Below, piece after piece: positions 27,468-35,109 of a stretch of 64,000 bases of DNA. The notes under the pieces were generated by a model that was not told the DNA's origin, made no database searches, and saw only the letters and a program-made list of their open reading frames with translations. The DNA comes from Muribaculaceae bacterium (GTDB lineage: Bacteria; Bacteroidota; Bacteroidia; Bacteroidales; Muribaculaceae): positions 81,523 to 145,522 of the forward strand of contig JAFLTT010000004.1 in assembly GCA_022509165.1 (NCBI GenBank), in the 5' to 3' direction. The stretch's first letter is position 1. Each line of letters opens with the position of its first letter. Both the position numbers and the translations under genes were made by a program.

Positions 27468-27482
27468 TTCATAGTTTCATCT

Positions 27483-27504
27483 CATCCCGACAAACGTCGG
27501 GATG
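27483..27504 (+). other. Intercistronic hairpin after susD
   Basis: Perfect 9-bp stem CATCCCGAC (27483-27491) with GTCGGGATG (27496-27504), AAAC loop, no U-tract. Likely an mRNA-stability or partial-termination element inside the operon. Confidence 0.7.
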
Positions 27505-27527
27505 GGTAAAATGAATAAAATTACTAA

Positions 27528-28409
27528 ATGATGAAGAAATTTATTTTAAATAGTTTTGCTCTATCGGCCTTGGTTATCGGTCTGTCAGCCTGTCATGAAC
27601 TCGCTGATGACAACCCGGTGTATGTAGGTCATGATGGACAGGTATATGAGGAATTCCTTAATCCTCCTGCAATGCAGACCCAATATATCACTCTATCCGA
27701 GGATATTAAAGACGGTAATCTGCATCTCACAGGTAAACAACCTGATTTCGGATACAATGCTATCGCCACATATCGCGTACAAGTATCTTTGAGCCCTAAC
27801 TTCTCAGATGATGCTTGGCCGGAAGGAAACTGGATTGAAATTCAACAGGATTTCTACAATTTAGGTGAAATCAATCCACGTAACCATAATTTAGCCTCCG
27901 CACTGGAAAGACTCAGTGGCGTTGAAGATGAAAGTGCCGACGAAATGGCAAAAGTAGCGGATTATCAGGCTCTTTATGTACGTCTCCGTGCATTTATAAG
28001 TCAGACTCCTGACAATTCACAGTTTATTTCTAATGTAGTAAAGTTTGACCATGTGAACGCTACTTACTATGCAGTATGGAAAGTTGGTGTTCCTTCAGGT
28101 ATCTATCTGCGTGGTGGATTTGCCGAAGGGTGGCCGGCACTCCCTGAATATGAATTCTATCAGGATGAAGAGGAAAACACTTGGATTATGACTCTGCCTG
28201 CTATGCTGGAGAAGGGTGTGGAATTCAAGGTTGCCGATGCTACTTGGGGTGATATTAACTATGGTGCTGCAAGTGCCTCAGTGGCTGTGGGTGAATCCAA
28301 GAAACTGGAATACAATGCAGGAAATATGTCACTGACAGAAGACTATGAAGGTGCTGTTCACCTGTCTTTGTCAGAAGGAATTTATTATCTCCTGTTCAAA
28401 AATGATTAA
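27528..28409 (+). CDS. SusE-like outer-membrane lipoprotein
   Basis: 293-aa lipoprotein with signal NSFALSALVIGLSAC followed by HELADDN, an acidic stretch fitting a surface-export signal. The N-terminal region is an Ig-like SusE domain (ITLSEDIKDGNLHLTGKQPDFGYNA split over two strands); the C-terminal ~95 residues (IYLRGGFAEGW ... EFKVADATWGDINYG) form a starch-binding-like module closely similar to the last module of the next protein. Two adjacent ATG codons (27528, 27531) can serve as start. Expected to sit on the cell surface and bind glycan, as SusE does. Confidence 0.85.
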   Translation: MMKKFILNSFALSALVIGLSACHELADDNPVYVGHDGQVYEEFLNPPAMQTQYITLSEDIKDGNLHLTGKQPDFGYNAIATYRVQVSLSPNFSDDAWPEGNWIEIQQDFYNLGEINPRNHNLASALERLSGVEDESADEMAKVADYQALYVRLRAFISQTPDNSQFISNVVKFDHVNATYYAVWKVGVPSGIYLRGGFAEGWPALPEYEFYQDEEENTWIMTLPAMLEKGVEFKVADATWGDINYGAASASVAVGESKKLEYNAGNMSLTEDYEGAVHLSLSEGIYYLLFKND

Positions 28410-28415
28410 TATTTA

Positions 28416-28447
28416 ATAAGCGGGCACGGATTCTGTGTCCCGCTTAT
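28416..28447 (+). other. Intercistronic hairpin after the SusE-like gene
   Basis: Stem ATAAGCGGG (28416-28424) with CCCGCTTAT (28439-28447), extended by CAC/GTG across one bulged base. Lies in the 61-base gap before the next lipoprotein gene; the following bases are CAAAAAC, not a U-tract. Confidence 0.7.
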
Positions 28448-28470
28448 CAAAAACATTAAATCTAAAATAA

Positions 28471-30054
28471 ATGAAATCTAAATATTTATTTTTGGTTGCC
28501 GCTCTGGGTATGATCTCTGTAGCCTGCGATGACACTACCAAGACAGAACCGGCACCTCCACAGAATTATCCGGCACCTCCAATTGTATCTGATGGTGCTG
28601 TGGTGTCTTCAACTGCAGGCATTTTGAAGATGACTAACATCAACCTTAACGATTATGCTGACACTCAGCATGAAGAAGAGGGTATACTTGTAGACGGTAC
28701 TTTATTGGAGGCTATTGTTCTTGAAGAAACCAAAGATCTTCCGGAAGGTGCACAGGTAGTTTATACAATTGAACTTTCTGCCAACGAAGATTTCGACGAT
28801 GACTATCAGACAGTGCCGACAATTGCCGAGGGTAACAAATATTACATCAATACCGAGGCTTGGAATGATGCCCATGTTTGGCTTTATGGTTCAGCCCAGG
28901 AAGAAAGGTTAATATATTATCGTGTGCCTGTTTATGTAGTGGTAAGTGGTACAACCTACCGTTACAACAGTCCTGATTATTATGCAGCGGAGGGAGATAT
29001 CCTGGAAATGTGTATCGAAAGCAAGGGTCTGCCCGGCGTAGACTTCCTTTACACTCCTGGTGCCAATGGAACTTGGAATTTCGAGAATGATTTGAAGGTA
29101 TTCAATATTGAGACCGGTTCTCCAACCAATACTTATTCTCAGTTCAAAGGTTTCGTATGGATTATAAGTGAATTCAAGTTATCTTCTATTGCAGAATGGG
29201 AAGATGACAAGAATTGGGGATTATACCCAGATGAAGAACCTGAAATCCAGGATGATGGCGCTCTAGCAGGTAAACTTCAAGCCGGAGCTGGAAATATTCC
29301 GGTTCCTGAAGAAAGTCTTTACTTGGTAGAAGCAAACATGGCTGATTTGCAATATAGACTTTATACTATCAATACTATCTCTTGCCGTGGTGCTTTCAAT
29401 GGTTGGGGTGATGGGTCCGCTCCTGATGCTCTACTTACACCAAGTGAGAACCACTTTATCTGGACAACTGAAATTGACTTTACCGAGCCAAATTCTGAAT
29501 TCAAGATCAATACCAATGGTAGTTGGAATTATCCACAATTAGGTGGTGATCCATCAGCTTTGGACCTTGGCGGCAATACGGATAATATTGTTGGTCCGGC
29601 TGAACCGGGTCGTTATCTGATAAGCCTAAGCTTCGAACAGTGGCCTTATACCCTTACCTGGTCAAATATTACCCTTTGGGAAGAGAACGTAGGTGAGTAT
29701 GCAGCCTTCTATCTCCGCGGAGGTATGAATAACTGGGGTAATGATTGGTTCAATGATGAAGAACCGGCTCCGGCAGCAAAAGATTGGGAATTCCAAACAG
29801 GAGAAGCAATCAATACTTATGTTATAAATAATGTAACTATCCCGGCTGGAACAGAGTTCAAAGTTGCTGATAGCAAGTGGAGCAACGTAAATTATGGTGG
29901 TGGAGTAGTTGAGCCCGGTACTGTGACTGCATTAGTATATAATGGTGATAATCTTAAGGTAGATAATGCCTTTACCGGTTCTGTTACAGTAACCTTTAAT
30001 GGTCCGATGGAAGACCAACCAAGTTGTACTATCCTTCTCACCCCTGCAAATTAA
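28471..30054 (+). CDS. SusF/SusE-like outer-membrane starch-binding lipoprotein
   Basis: 527-aa lipoprotein with signal YLFLVAALGMISVAC and DDTTKTEP directly after the Cys, again acidic as in surface-exported lipoproteins. It has an N-terminal Ig-like region of about 200 residues, a module near 300-400 (GAFNGWGDGSAPDALLTP ... EFKINTNGSW) and a C-terminal module (FYLRGGMNNWGNDWF ... EFKVADSKWSNVNYGGG). The repeated NGW/NNW and FKxxxxxW aromatic positions fit the carbohydrate-binding face of SusE/SusF modules. Last gene of the operon. Confidence 0.85.
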   Translation: MKSKYLFLVAALGMISVACDDTTKTEPAPPQNYPAPPIVSDGAVVSSTAGILKMTNINLNDYADTQHEEEGILVDGTLLEAIVLEETKDLPEGAQVVYTIELSANEDFDDDYQTVPTIAEGNKYYINTEAWNDAHVWLYGSAQEERLIYYRVPVYVVVSGTTYRYNSPDYYAAEGDILEMCIESKGLPGVDFLYTPGANGTWNFENDLKVFNIETGSPTNTYSQFKGFVWIISEFKLSSIAEWEDDKNWGLYPDEEPEIQDDGALAGKLQAGAGNIPVPEESLYLVEANMADLQYRLYTINTISCRGAFNGWGDGSAPDALLTPSENHFIWTTEIDFTEPNSEFKINTNGSWNYPQLGGDPSALDLGGNTDNIVGPAEPGRYLISLSFEQWPYTLTWSNITLWEENVGEYAAFYLRGGMNNWGNDWFNDEEPAPAAKDWEFQTGEAINTYVINNVTIPAGTEFKVADSKWSNVNYGGGVVEPGTVTALVYNGDNLKVDNAFTGSVTVTFNGPMEDQPSCTILLTPAN

Positions 30055-30129
30055 TTACTTCTGAACAGAACTATCTAAATGAATTTAGAATAGATTGAAA
30101 TAATTCAGAAAAGATTAAATCGAAATAAG

Positions 30130-30160
30130 AGGAGCCCGGTCTCAGACCGAGCTCCTTTTA
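30130..30160 (+). terminator. Terminator of the Sus operon
   Basis: 13-bp stem AGGAGCCCGGTCT (30130-30142) with AGACCGAGCTCCT (30144-30156) and one mismatch, followed by TTTA. It closes the four-gene transcript. Confidence 0.85.
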
Positions 30161-30307
30161 TAATTCTATCAATCTATCTGCACTCCATCTTTTGTTCCAT
30201 CCATCCTTTCAGCTATATCCTCGCTCACAGTGTGAGAAGAAAAGGGGGTAAGAAAGGTGTAGGAAAGCATTAAGAAATTAGGGGAGTGAAAATTGAGGAA
30301 AAAGTGG

Positions 30308-30315
30308 TAAATTTG
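30308..30315 (+). promoter_or_regulatory. -7 box for the ABC exporter gene
   Basis: TAAATTTG matches TAnnTTTG and lies 19 bases before the ATG at 30335. No good -33 element at the standard distance. Confidence 0.5.
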
Positions 30316-30334
30316 CGGATAATGTGAAAGGTAT

Positions 30335-32176
30335 ATGAAGGACCTGTTTTTGTTTATGCGGCGATTTGCCGCACCCTACAAATGGAACGTGGTAGTGAGT
30401 GTGCTGTTCAATTTCCTCACCATGGTCCTGACCGTATTTTCCTTCGCCTTCATCATGCCGATACTGCGGATCCTTTTCAATCTTGACACCACAAGTTATG
30501 TGTGGCAGGACTGGACAAGCGGACAATTCCAGGATGTGCTGATAAATAACTTCTACTGGTATGTGACACAGATAATCGGCAGAGTAGGAGCCTCAGCCAC
30601 TCTCGCACTGATGGCCACCGCCTTAGTAGTTGCCACACTGCTCAAGGTATTGGCGGCATATTTCAGCGAATACTGTGTGATACCGATGCGCAATGGAGTC
30701 ATCACCGATATCCGTAATCAAATGTTTGCCAAGATTGTTTCCTTGCCCATGGGTTTTTATTCCCATGAAAGGAAAGGGGATATAATGTCAAGGCTCTTAG
30801 GCGACGTAGGAGAGATAGAGGCCTCAATTGCGGCAAGTATAGCGGGATTGGTAAAGAATCCCATCCAGATTATAGGCTACCTTTTTGTGATGGTGGTGCT
30901 AAGCTGGCAGCTCACTGTATTTGTCTTTATTCTTTTGCCGATAGCAGGCTGGATAATGGGTACTGTAGGTAAGAAACTGAAGGCGGCGTCTTTGGAGGCT
31001 CAAAACAAACTTGGCTCAATCCTGTCGACAGTAGAGGAGACCATAGGGGGCTTGCGGGTAATTAAAGCCTTCAACGCCGAACAGCAGATGACAAAAGTGT
31101 TTGAAGGGGAAACCGGCGATTACAAGCGGCTTTCAAACGCCATTCAGAGGAGGTGGAGCCTGGCTCATCCTATGAGTGAATTCCTCGGCACCATAGCTGT
31201 AGCGGTAGTTCTATGGTTTGGAGGGGCTATTATCATCAACGGCGAGACATCGATAGATGCTCCCGGTTTTATCTACTACATGGTAATTTTCTATAGCCTG
31301 ATAAATCCTGCCAAAGAACTCACCCGGGTGGGTTACACATTACGTAAAGGTATGGCTGCTCTTGAAAGAATTGACAAGATCCTTAAGGCCGACAACCCCA
31401 TCAAAGATCCCGAAAAACCGGTGGCTATGTCCACTACTCTGAAGAGAGGTGGAAGTGTGGAATTCAAGGATGTAAATTTCAGTTACGATGGTGAGCGGTA
31501 TGTGCTACAGGATATCAATCTGAAAATCAAGGCCGGAATGACAGTAGCCCTGGTAGGTCAGTCAGGTTCCGGTAAGTCGACGATGGTGGATCTCATACCT
31601 CGCTTCTGGGATGTAGCCCATGGAGAGGTGATGGTTGAAGGAAACTCAGTGGGAGATTATAAAGTAGCCGACCTCCGAAGTATCATGGGGATAGTGAATC
31701 AGGAGCCAATTCTTTTCAACGATACCATCTACAACAACATAGCCTTCGGATGTCCGGATGCCACTCAGGAGCAGGTGGAAGAAGCCGCGAAGATAGCAAA
31801 TGCCTATGAATTTATAATTTCTACGGAGAAGGGGTTCCAGACTCTTGCAGGGGATCGAGGAAGCCGTTTTTCAGGAGGCCAGCGTCAGCGCATAAGCATA
31901 GCACGTGCCGTATTGAAGAACCCGCCAATACTTATATTGGATGAGGCAACTTCGGCGCTCGATACAGAGAGCGAACGATTGGTGCAAGAGGCTCTGGAGA
32001 GGCTGATGAAAAACCGTACCACCATAGTGGTGGCTCACAGGTTATCCACAATAACCAATGCTGATCTTATTTGCGTGATGCAGGATGGTAAAATAGTGGA
32101 GAGGGGGACCCACAAAGAACTAATCAGTCAGAACGGAGTGTACAGGCATCTGGTGGAAATGCAGAGTCTGGGATAA
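30335..32176 (+). CDS. MsbA-like ABC exporter (fused permease and ATPase)
   Basis: 613-aa half-transporter of the lipid A/multidrug exporter type. Six membrane helices fill residues about 20-330, including LTMVLTVFSFAFIMPI and IQIIGYLFVMVVLSWQLTVF; the nucleotide-binding domain follows with Walker A GQSGSGKST, Q-loop VNQEPILF, signature FSGGQRQRISIARAV, Walker B ILILDEATSALD and the H-loop VVAHRLST. MsbA flips lipid A-core across the inner membrane; that substrate is inferred from resemblance only. A formyltransferase-like/CD225 gene follows after 32 bases. Confidence 0.88.
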   Translation: MKDLFLFMRRFAAPYKWNVVVSVLFNFLTMVLTVFSFAFIMPILRILFNLDTTSYVWQDWTSGQFQDVLINNFYWYVTQIIGRVGASATLALMATALVVATLLKVLAAYFSEYCVIPMRNGVITDIRNQMFAKIVSLPMGFYSHERKGDIMSRLLGDVGEIEASIAASIAGLVKNPIQIIGYLFVMVVLSWQLTVFVFILLPIAGWIMGTVGKKLKAASLEAQNKLGSILSTVEETIGGLRVIKAFNAEQQMTKVFEGETGDYKRLSNAIQRRWSLAHPMSEFLGTIAVAVVLWFGGAIIINGETSIDAPGFIYYMVIFYSLINPAKELTRVGYTLRKGMAALERIDKILKADNPIKDPEKPVAMSTTLKRGGSVEFKDVNFSYDGERYVLQDINLKIKAGMTVALVGQSGSGKSTMVDLIPRFWDVAHGEVMVEGNSVGDYKVADLRSIMGIVNQEPILFNDTIYNNIAFGCPDATQEQVEEAAKIANAYEFIISTEKGFQTLAGDRGSRFSGGQRQRISIARAVLKNPPILILDEATSALDTESERLVQEALERLMKNRTTIVVAHRLSTITNADLICVMQDGKIVERGTHKELISQNGVYRHLVEMQSLG

Positions 32177-32208
32177 TTTACGTATTCTCAAAAAGAAAGA
32201 GAAGATAG

Positions 32209-33081
32209 ATGAAAAAAATAGCAATATTTGTATCGGGGGCCGGAGAGTCTGCTGAAAGGATAGTGAAACTCTTCAATGAGGGCAACAGAGTAAAGACCGT
32301 ACTTGTAGTGGCCAATGATTCCGGAGCCGATATAATAGAGAAGTTAAAGGCACTAAATGACGAGGATCTTACTCTCATTTATATTCCCGACGGAGAATGG
32401 CAGGAAAAAAGCACAGATGTGGCCAATCTCATAAAAGATAAGGATGTGAGACTTATTGTGCTTGACAATTTTACCGGTGTCCTCACAGATGAGATCATGG
32501 AGGCAACGGAAGGTGAAATTTTACGTGTGTCTTCCCCCGAGCAGGCACCACGCGAAGTTGTAGCTGCCCTGGAGGCCGATCTTCGGAAACCGGTTGAAGA
32601 ACCGATTGAAGAGAAGCCGGAAGACCTTGACCCAACTCCGGAATCAGAATGGGCAGATGCCTTGAAGATACAGTTTACCCCTCCCAAAGTACCGACCACG
32701 CCGCCGGAAGTGCCTGATGAAATAGATCCCGAAAGGGAAGAACTTGTGATAGGCAAAGACCAACAACCCACTGAAGAATATAACCGGCCGGGAAATTATA
32801 GATATGAAGACCGGAGGGAATTTCGGCAAGAAAGGGAGGAGAAAAGGGAACCGATGCCGTCAACATGGCTGATATGGTCGATACTTGTGACCATTTTCTG
32901 TTGTTTCATTCCCGGCATCATAGCCATCATCTTTTCTTCGCAAGTGACATCTAAATATTATATGGGAGATATCGAGGGAGCAAAGCGAGCTTCTTACAAT
33001 GCGGAGATATGGATTATTGTATCTTTCGTACTTGGAGTGCTTACGGCCACCCTTTACCTACCATTCCTCCTTATATCCTGA
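32209..33081 (+). CDS. Formyltransferase-like domain fused to a CD225/dispanin membrane domain
   Basis: 290-aa protein with an unusual build. Residues 1-125 resemble the Rossmann fold of phosphoribosylglycinamide formyltransferase (IAIFVSGAGESAERIVKLF, VKTVLVVANDSGAD, VRLIVLDNFTGVLTDEIM), but where PurN has the catalytic NIHPSLLP the sequence reads RVSSPEQAP, so Asn and His are lost. Residues 125-215 are a proline/glutamate/arginine-rich linker. Residues 217-290 are a two-helix CD225/dispanin domain (WLIWSILVTIFCCFIPGI ... AKRASYNAEIWIIVSFVLG) with the Cys pair and the conserved A-x-x-A-S-x-x-A segment. Function unknown; membrane-anchored nucleotide- or folate-like sensing is only a guess. 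Confidence 0.72.
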   Translation: MKKIAIFVSGAGESAERIVKLFNEGNRVKTVLVVANDSGADIIEKLKALNDEDLTLIYIPDGEWQEKSTDVANLIKDKDVRLIVLDNFTGVLTDEIMEATEGEILRVSSPEQAPREVVAALEADLRKPVEEPIEEKPEDLDPTPESEWADALKIQFTPPKVPTTPPEVPDEIDPEREELVIGKDQQPTEEYNRPGNYRYEDRREFRQEREEKREPMPSTWLIWSILVTIFCCFIPGIIAIIFSSQVTSKYYMGDIEGAKRASYNAEIWIIVSFVLGVLTATLYLPFLLIS

Positions 33082-33104
33082 AAAACGTTAGCCCTAAGAT
33101 GGGG

Positions 33105-33485
33105 TTATATCGAATAGATATTTCTCACAATCAGCCATGCCGCAAGCATGGCTGATATTATTATCATAACCCATACGGAGTGTACACGCCTGTAAAGGTT
33201 TGGAAATCGGGTGCGCCCTAATTCCACAGCTACCAGGAAAGCAAGGAAAGGAAGACTGAAAAAAAGAAAGATATTTGCTTCCATAGCTTCCCTGAAATTA
33301 CCATGAAGTACAGCATGTGCCATTCTTTGTGCTCCACATCCCATGCATTGGAGACCTGTGAGCTTATGGAACACACATTGTGGCATCCATGGCATCTTTA
33401 AGGGATCTATAAAGAAATAGAATAGCAGCAGGGCTGTGCCTGCTGCTATCCATATCCAGTTAGAAGCCTTTATCTTTAATTGCAT
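33105..33485 (-). CDS. DUF2752 family membrane protein
   Basis: 126-aa protein with three hydrophobic segments (WIWIAAGTALLLFYFFI, FLFFSLPFLAFLVAVEL, WVMIIISAMLAAWLIV) and the DUF2752 signature CVFHKLTGLQCMGCGAQRMAHAVLHG, here spanning residues about 38-63, with the CxxCG motif. Function unknown. It converges on the CD225 fusion gene with a 23-base gap and lies 41 bases downstream of a C1 peptidase gene on its own strand. Confidence 0.82.
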   Translation of the reverse strand: MQLKIKASNWIWIAAGTALLLFYFFIDPLKMPWMPQCVFHKLTGLQCMGCGAQRMAHAVLHGNFREAMEANIFLFFSLPFLAFLVAVELGRTRFPNLYRRVHSVWVMIIISAMLAAWLIVRNIYSI

Positions 33486-33526
33486 CTTAGAGCCCGTTCC
33501 TCGATTTATGTTAAAATTCAGGGCTC

Positions 33527-34753
33527 TTATAATTTCGAGGCGATCTGTTGGGGAAGAGCTTCCTTGTTAACCATCACCGAGATAGTTTTTTCAAGGAAAT
33601 ATGGTTCCGACACATATAGATATCCATCATAAAGCTGATTGGTATCCCAAGAATTTTTCACCTTGTAATATTTATTCCCTTCCTGGTCGGTGGCATATCC
33701 CACAATCACCATTCCATGGTCGTCAGTAGTCTGGTAATTATCGAAAGATTTTTGTCGGCTTTCCTGAGTCACAGTCTGTTCTTTTACCGGACCTTTTATT
33801 TTGAAAGTTTCATTCTCACGGTCTTTGTCGGAGAGTTTCACCCAACGCGATAATTCGGTGCCTTCGAGATCTGCTCCGGTTTTGGGTTCGGGAAGAAGAG
33901 CAAAACCATTTTTCCATTGGAAACCTCCTTCCGATACATCGGCACTCCAGCAAACCGTGTATCCTTTATCGAGTGCATTATCCACGGTGAGTTTCATTTC
34001 ATCCATAGGCACGTTGAAACTTTCCGCCCAGGTCCAGTTGTCGGGAATTTCAATGACGAAAGACTCATAGAAAGGATGGTGAGTGTAACTGGTGAGAGAA
34101 ATAAAATCATCGCTTTTCACACCGAGTTGGCGAGCATAGGATTCAGGGGTATAAGTTTTACCATCCACAATGAAAGATTCAGGCGCGGGGCCCAGGTAGG
34201 CATCCAGGATACCGATGAACCCTGGGAGCCAGGCGGTGGAGAGTTTTTTATTGGGATTTTTCTTTACAGCATCGAGGTAAGCCTTGAGCACAGCGTCTAA
34301 TTCGCCATGATTGTGCTTATCCTCGCCGTAATTGAGACCGGGGTAAGCCGCTTCCGGTACCAGGCCATAGTTATCGGCCACGTAAAACACATCAGAAGCT
34401 GCTCCACCTGCTGCGAAATTGGTAACTCCGTTGGTGCGGATATATTTCTTTGCCTTATCGATATAACAGTTTCTCACAGCCCACATTTCAGAGAGATCAA
34501 GTTCCGGTCCTCCACGCCTCATCACATCTTCCTCCACAAAGGAAGTAGCGGCGAAACTCCAGCAAGTACCGGATTTATTCTGGTCTTTAACAGAAGTGGT
34601 GGGTAAAACCTTAATATCGGTAAATGTGAAACCGGTGGAATCAGGCACCACGATATCCGGGTCAGCCTCCGGTGCCATTCTTGATGTAGCGAAAGCCATA
34701 GATGGCAGCATGGCCATACCTAAGGCGATATGTGCTAAGATAAAACTCTTCAT
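33527..34753 (-). CDS. Secreted C1-family cysteine peptidase (aminopeptidase C/bleomycin hydrolase type)
   Basis: 408-aa peptidase with signal peptide ILAHIALGMAMLPSMAFA. The papain-type active site is complete: Gln/Cys in VKDQNKSGTCWSFAAT, His in DDHGMVIVGYATD and Asn in YYKVKNSWDTN. The long insertions and the C-terminal IDVMVNKEAL-like end (TISVMVNKEALPQ) fit the bleomycin hydrolase/PepC branch, which is usually cytoplasmic; a signal peptide makes this copy periplasmic or exported. A minus-strand box TACCTTTG (complement of 34771-34778) is its likely -7 element. Confidence 0.88.
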   Translation of the reverse strand: MKSFILAHIALGMAMLPSMAFATSRMAPEADPDIVVPDSTGFTFTDIKVLPTTSVKDQNKSGTCWSFAATSFVEEDVMRRGGPELDLSEMWAVRNCYIDKAKKYIRTNGVTNFAAGGAASDVFYVADNYGLVPEAAYPGLNYGEDKHNHGELDAVLKAYLDAVKKNPNKKLSTAWLPGFIGILDAYLGPAPESFIVDGKTYTPESYARQLGVKSDDFISLTSYTHHPFYESFVIEIPDNWTWAESFNVPMDEMKLTVDNALDKGYTVCWSADVSEGGFQWKNGFALLPEPKTGADLEGTELSRWVKLSDKDRENETFKIKGPVKEQTVTQESRQKSFDNYQTTDDHGMVIVGYATDQEGNKYYKVKNSWDTNQLYDGYLYVSEPYFLEKTISVMVNKEALPQQIASKL

Positions 34754-34770
34754 GATAATCTGGTTTTTTG

Positions 34771-34778
34771 CAAAGGTA
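34771..34778 (-). promoter_or_regulatory. -7 box for the C1 peptidase gene
   Basis: Minus-strand TACCTTTG, 17 bases before the start codon, matches TAnnTTTG. No -33 element recognised. Confidence 0.5.
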
Positions 34779-34849
34779 TAAAAAAACGGTGAAATTAAGG
34801 AGAAATAGTAAAGAAGAGATAATTAGTGAGAAATGATAAAAGAAAGAAG

Positions 34850-34920
34850 GATTATCCCGAATAATATCCCCATTAATAAATTGCCCTACATATGTCGTTT
34901 GGGATATTATTCGGGATAAT
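34850..34920. repeat. MITE-like repeat, copy B (short, perfect palindromic ends)
   Basis: 71 bp with perfect 20-bp terminal inverted repeats, 34851-34870 (ATTATCCCGAATAATATCCC) and 34901-34920. The inner halves match the two ends of copy A in inverted orientation (one mismatch over 37 bases on one side), while the central hairpins of copy A are missing, so it is an internal-deletion derivative. It occupies part of the 356-base gap before the GH13 gene. Confidence 0.85.
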
Positions 34921-34970
34921 TATAAAAGAAAGAATAGAAAAGAGGTAAGATGGAATGGAGGGGCTAAGGA

Positions 34971-35000
34971 TTGTATGTTAGAAAGTTTTTATTAATTTTG
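34971..35000 (+). promoter_or_regulatory. Promoter for the GH13 lipoprotein gene
   Basis: TTG (34971-34973), a 19-base spacer, and TAATTTTG (34993-35000). The leader to the ATG at 35110 would be about 100 bases. Confidence 0.6.
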
Positions 35001-35109
35001 TATATTCAGAATAATAGCGAATCACGGAAGCTGAGGGATGCCGGAAGATGGCATCATGATCAAACGAAAGAAGATGATAAATAAAATTATAAACTTTAAA
35101 AACAACGCT

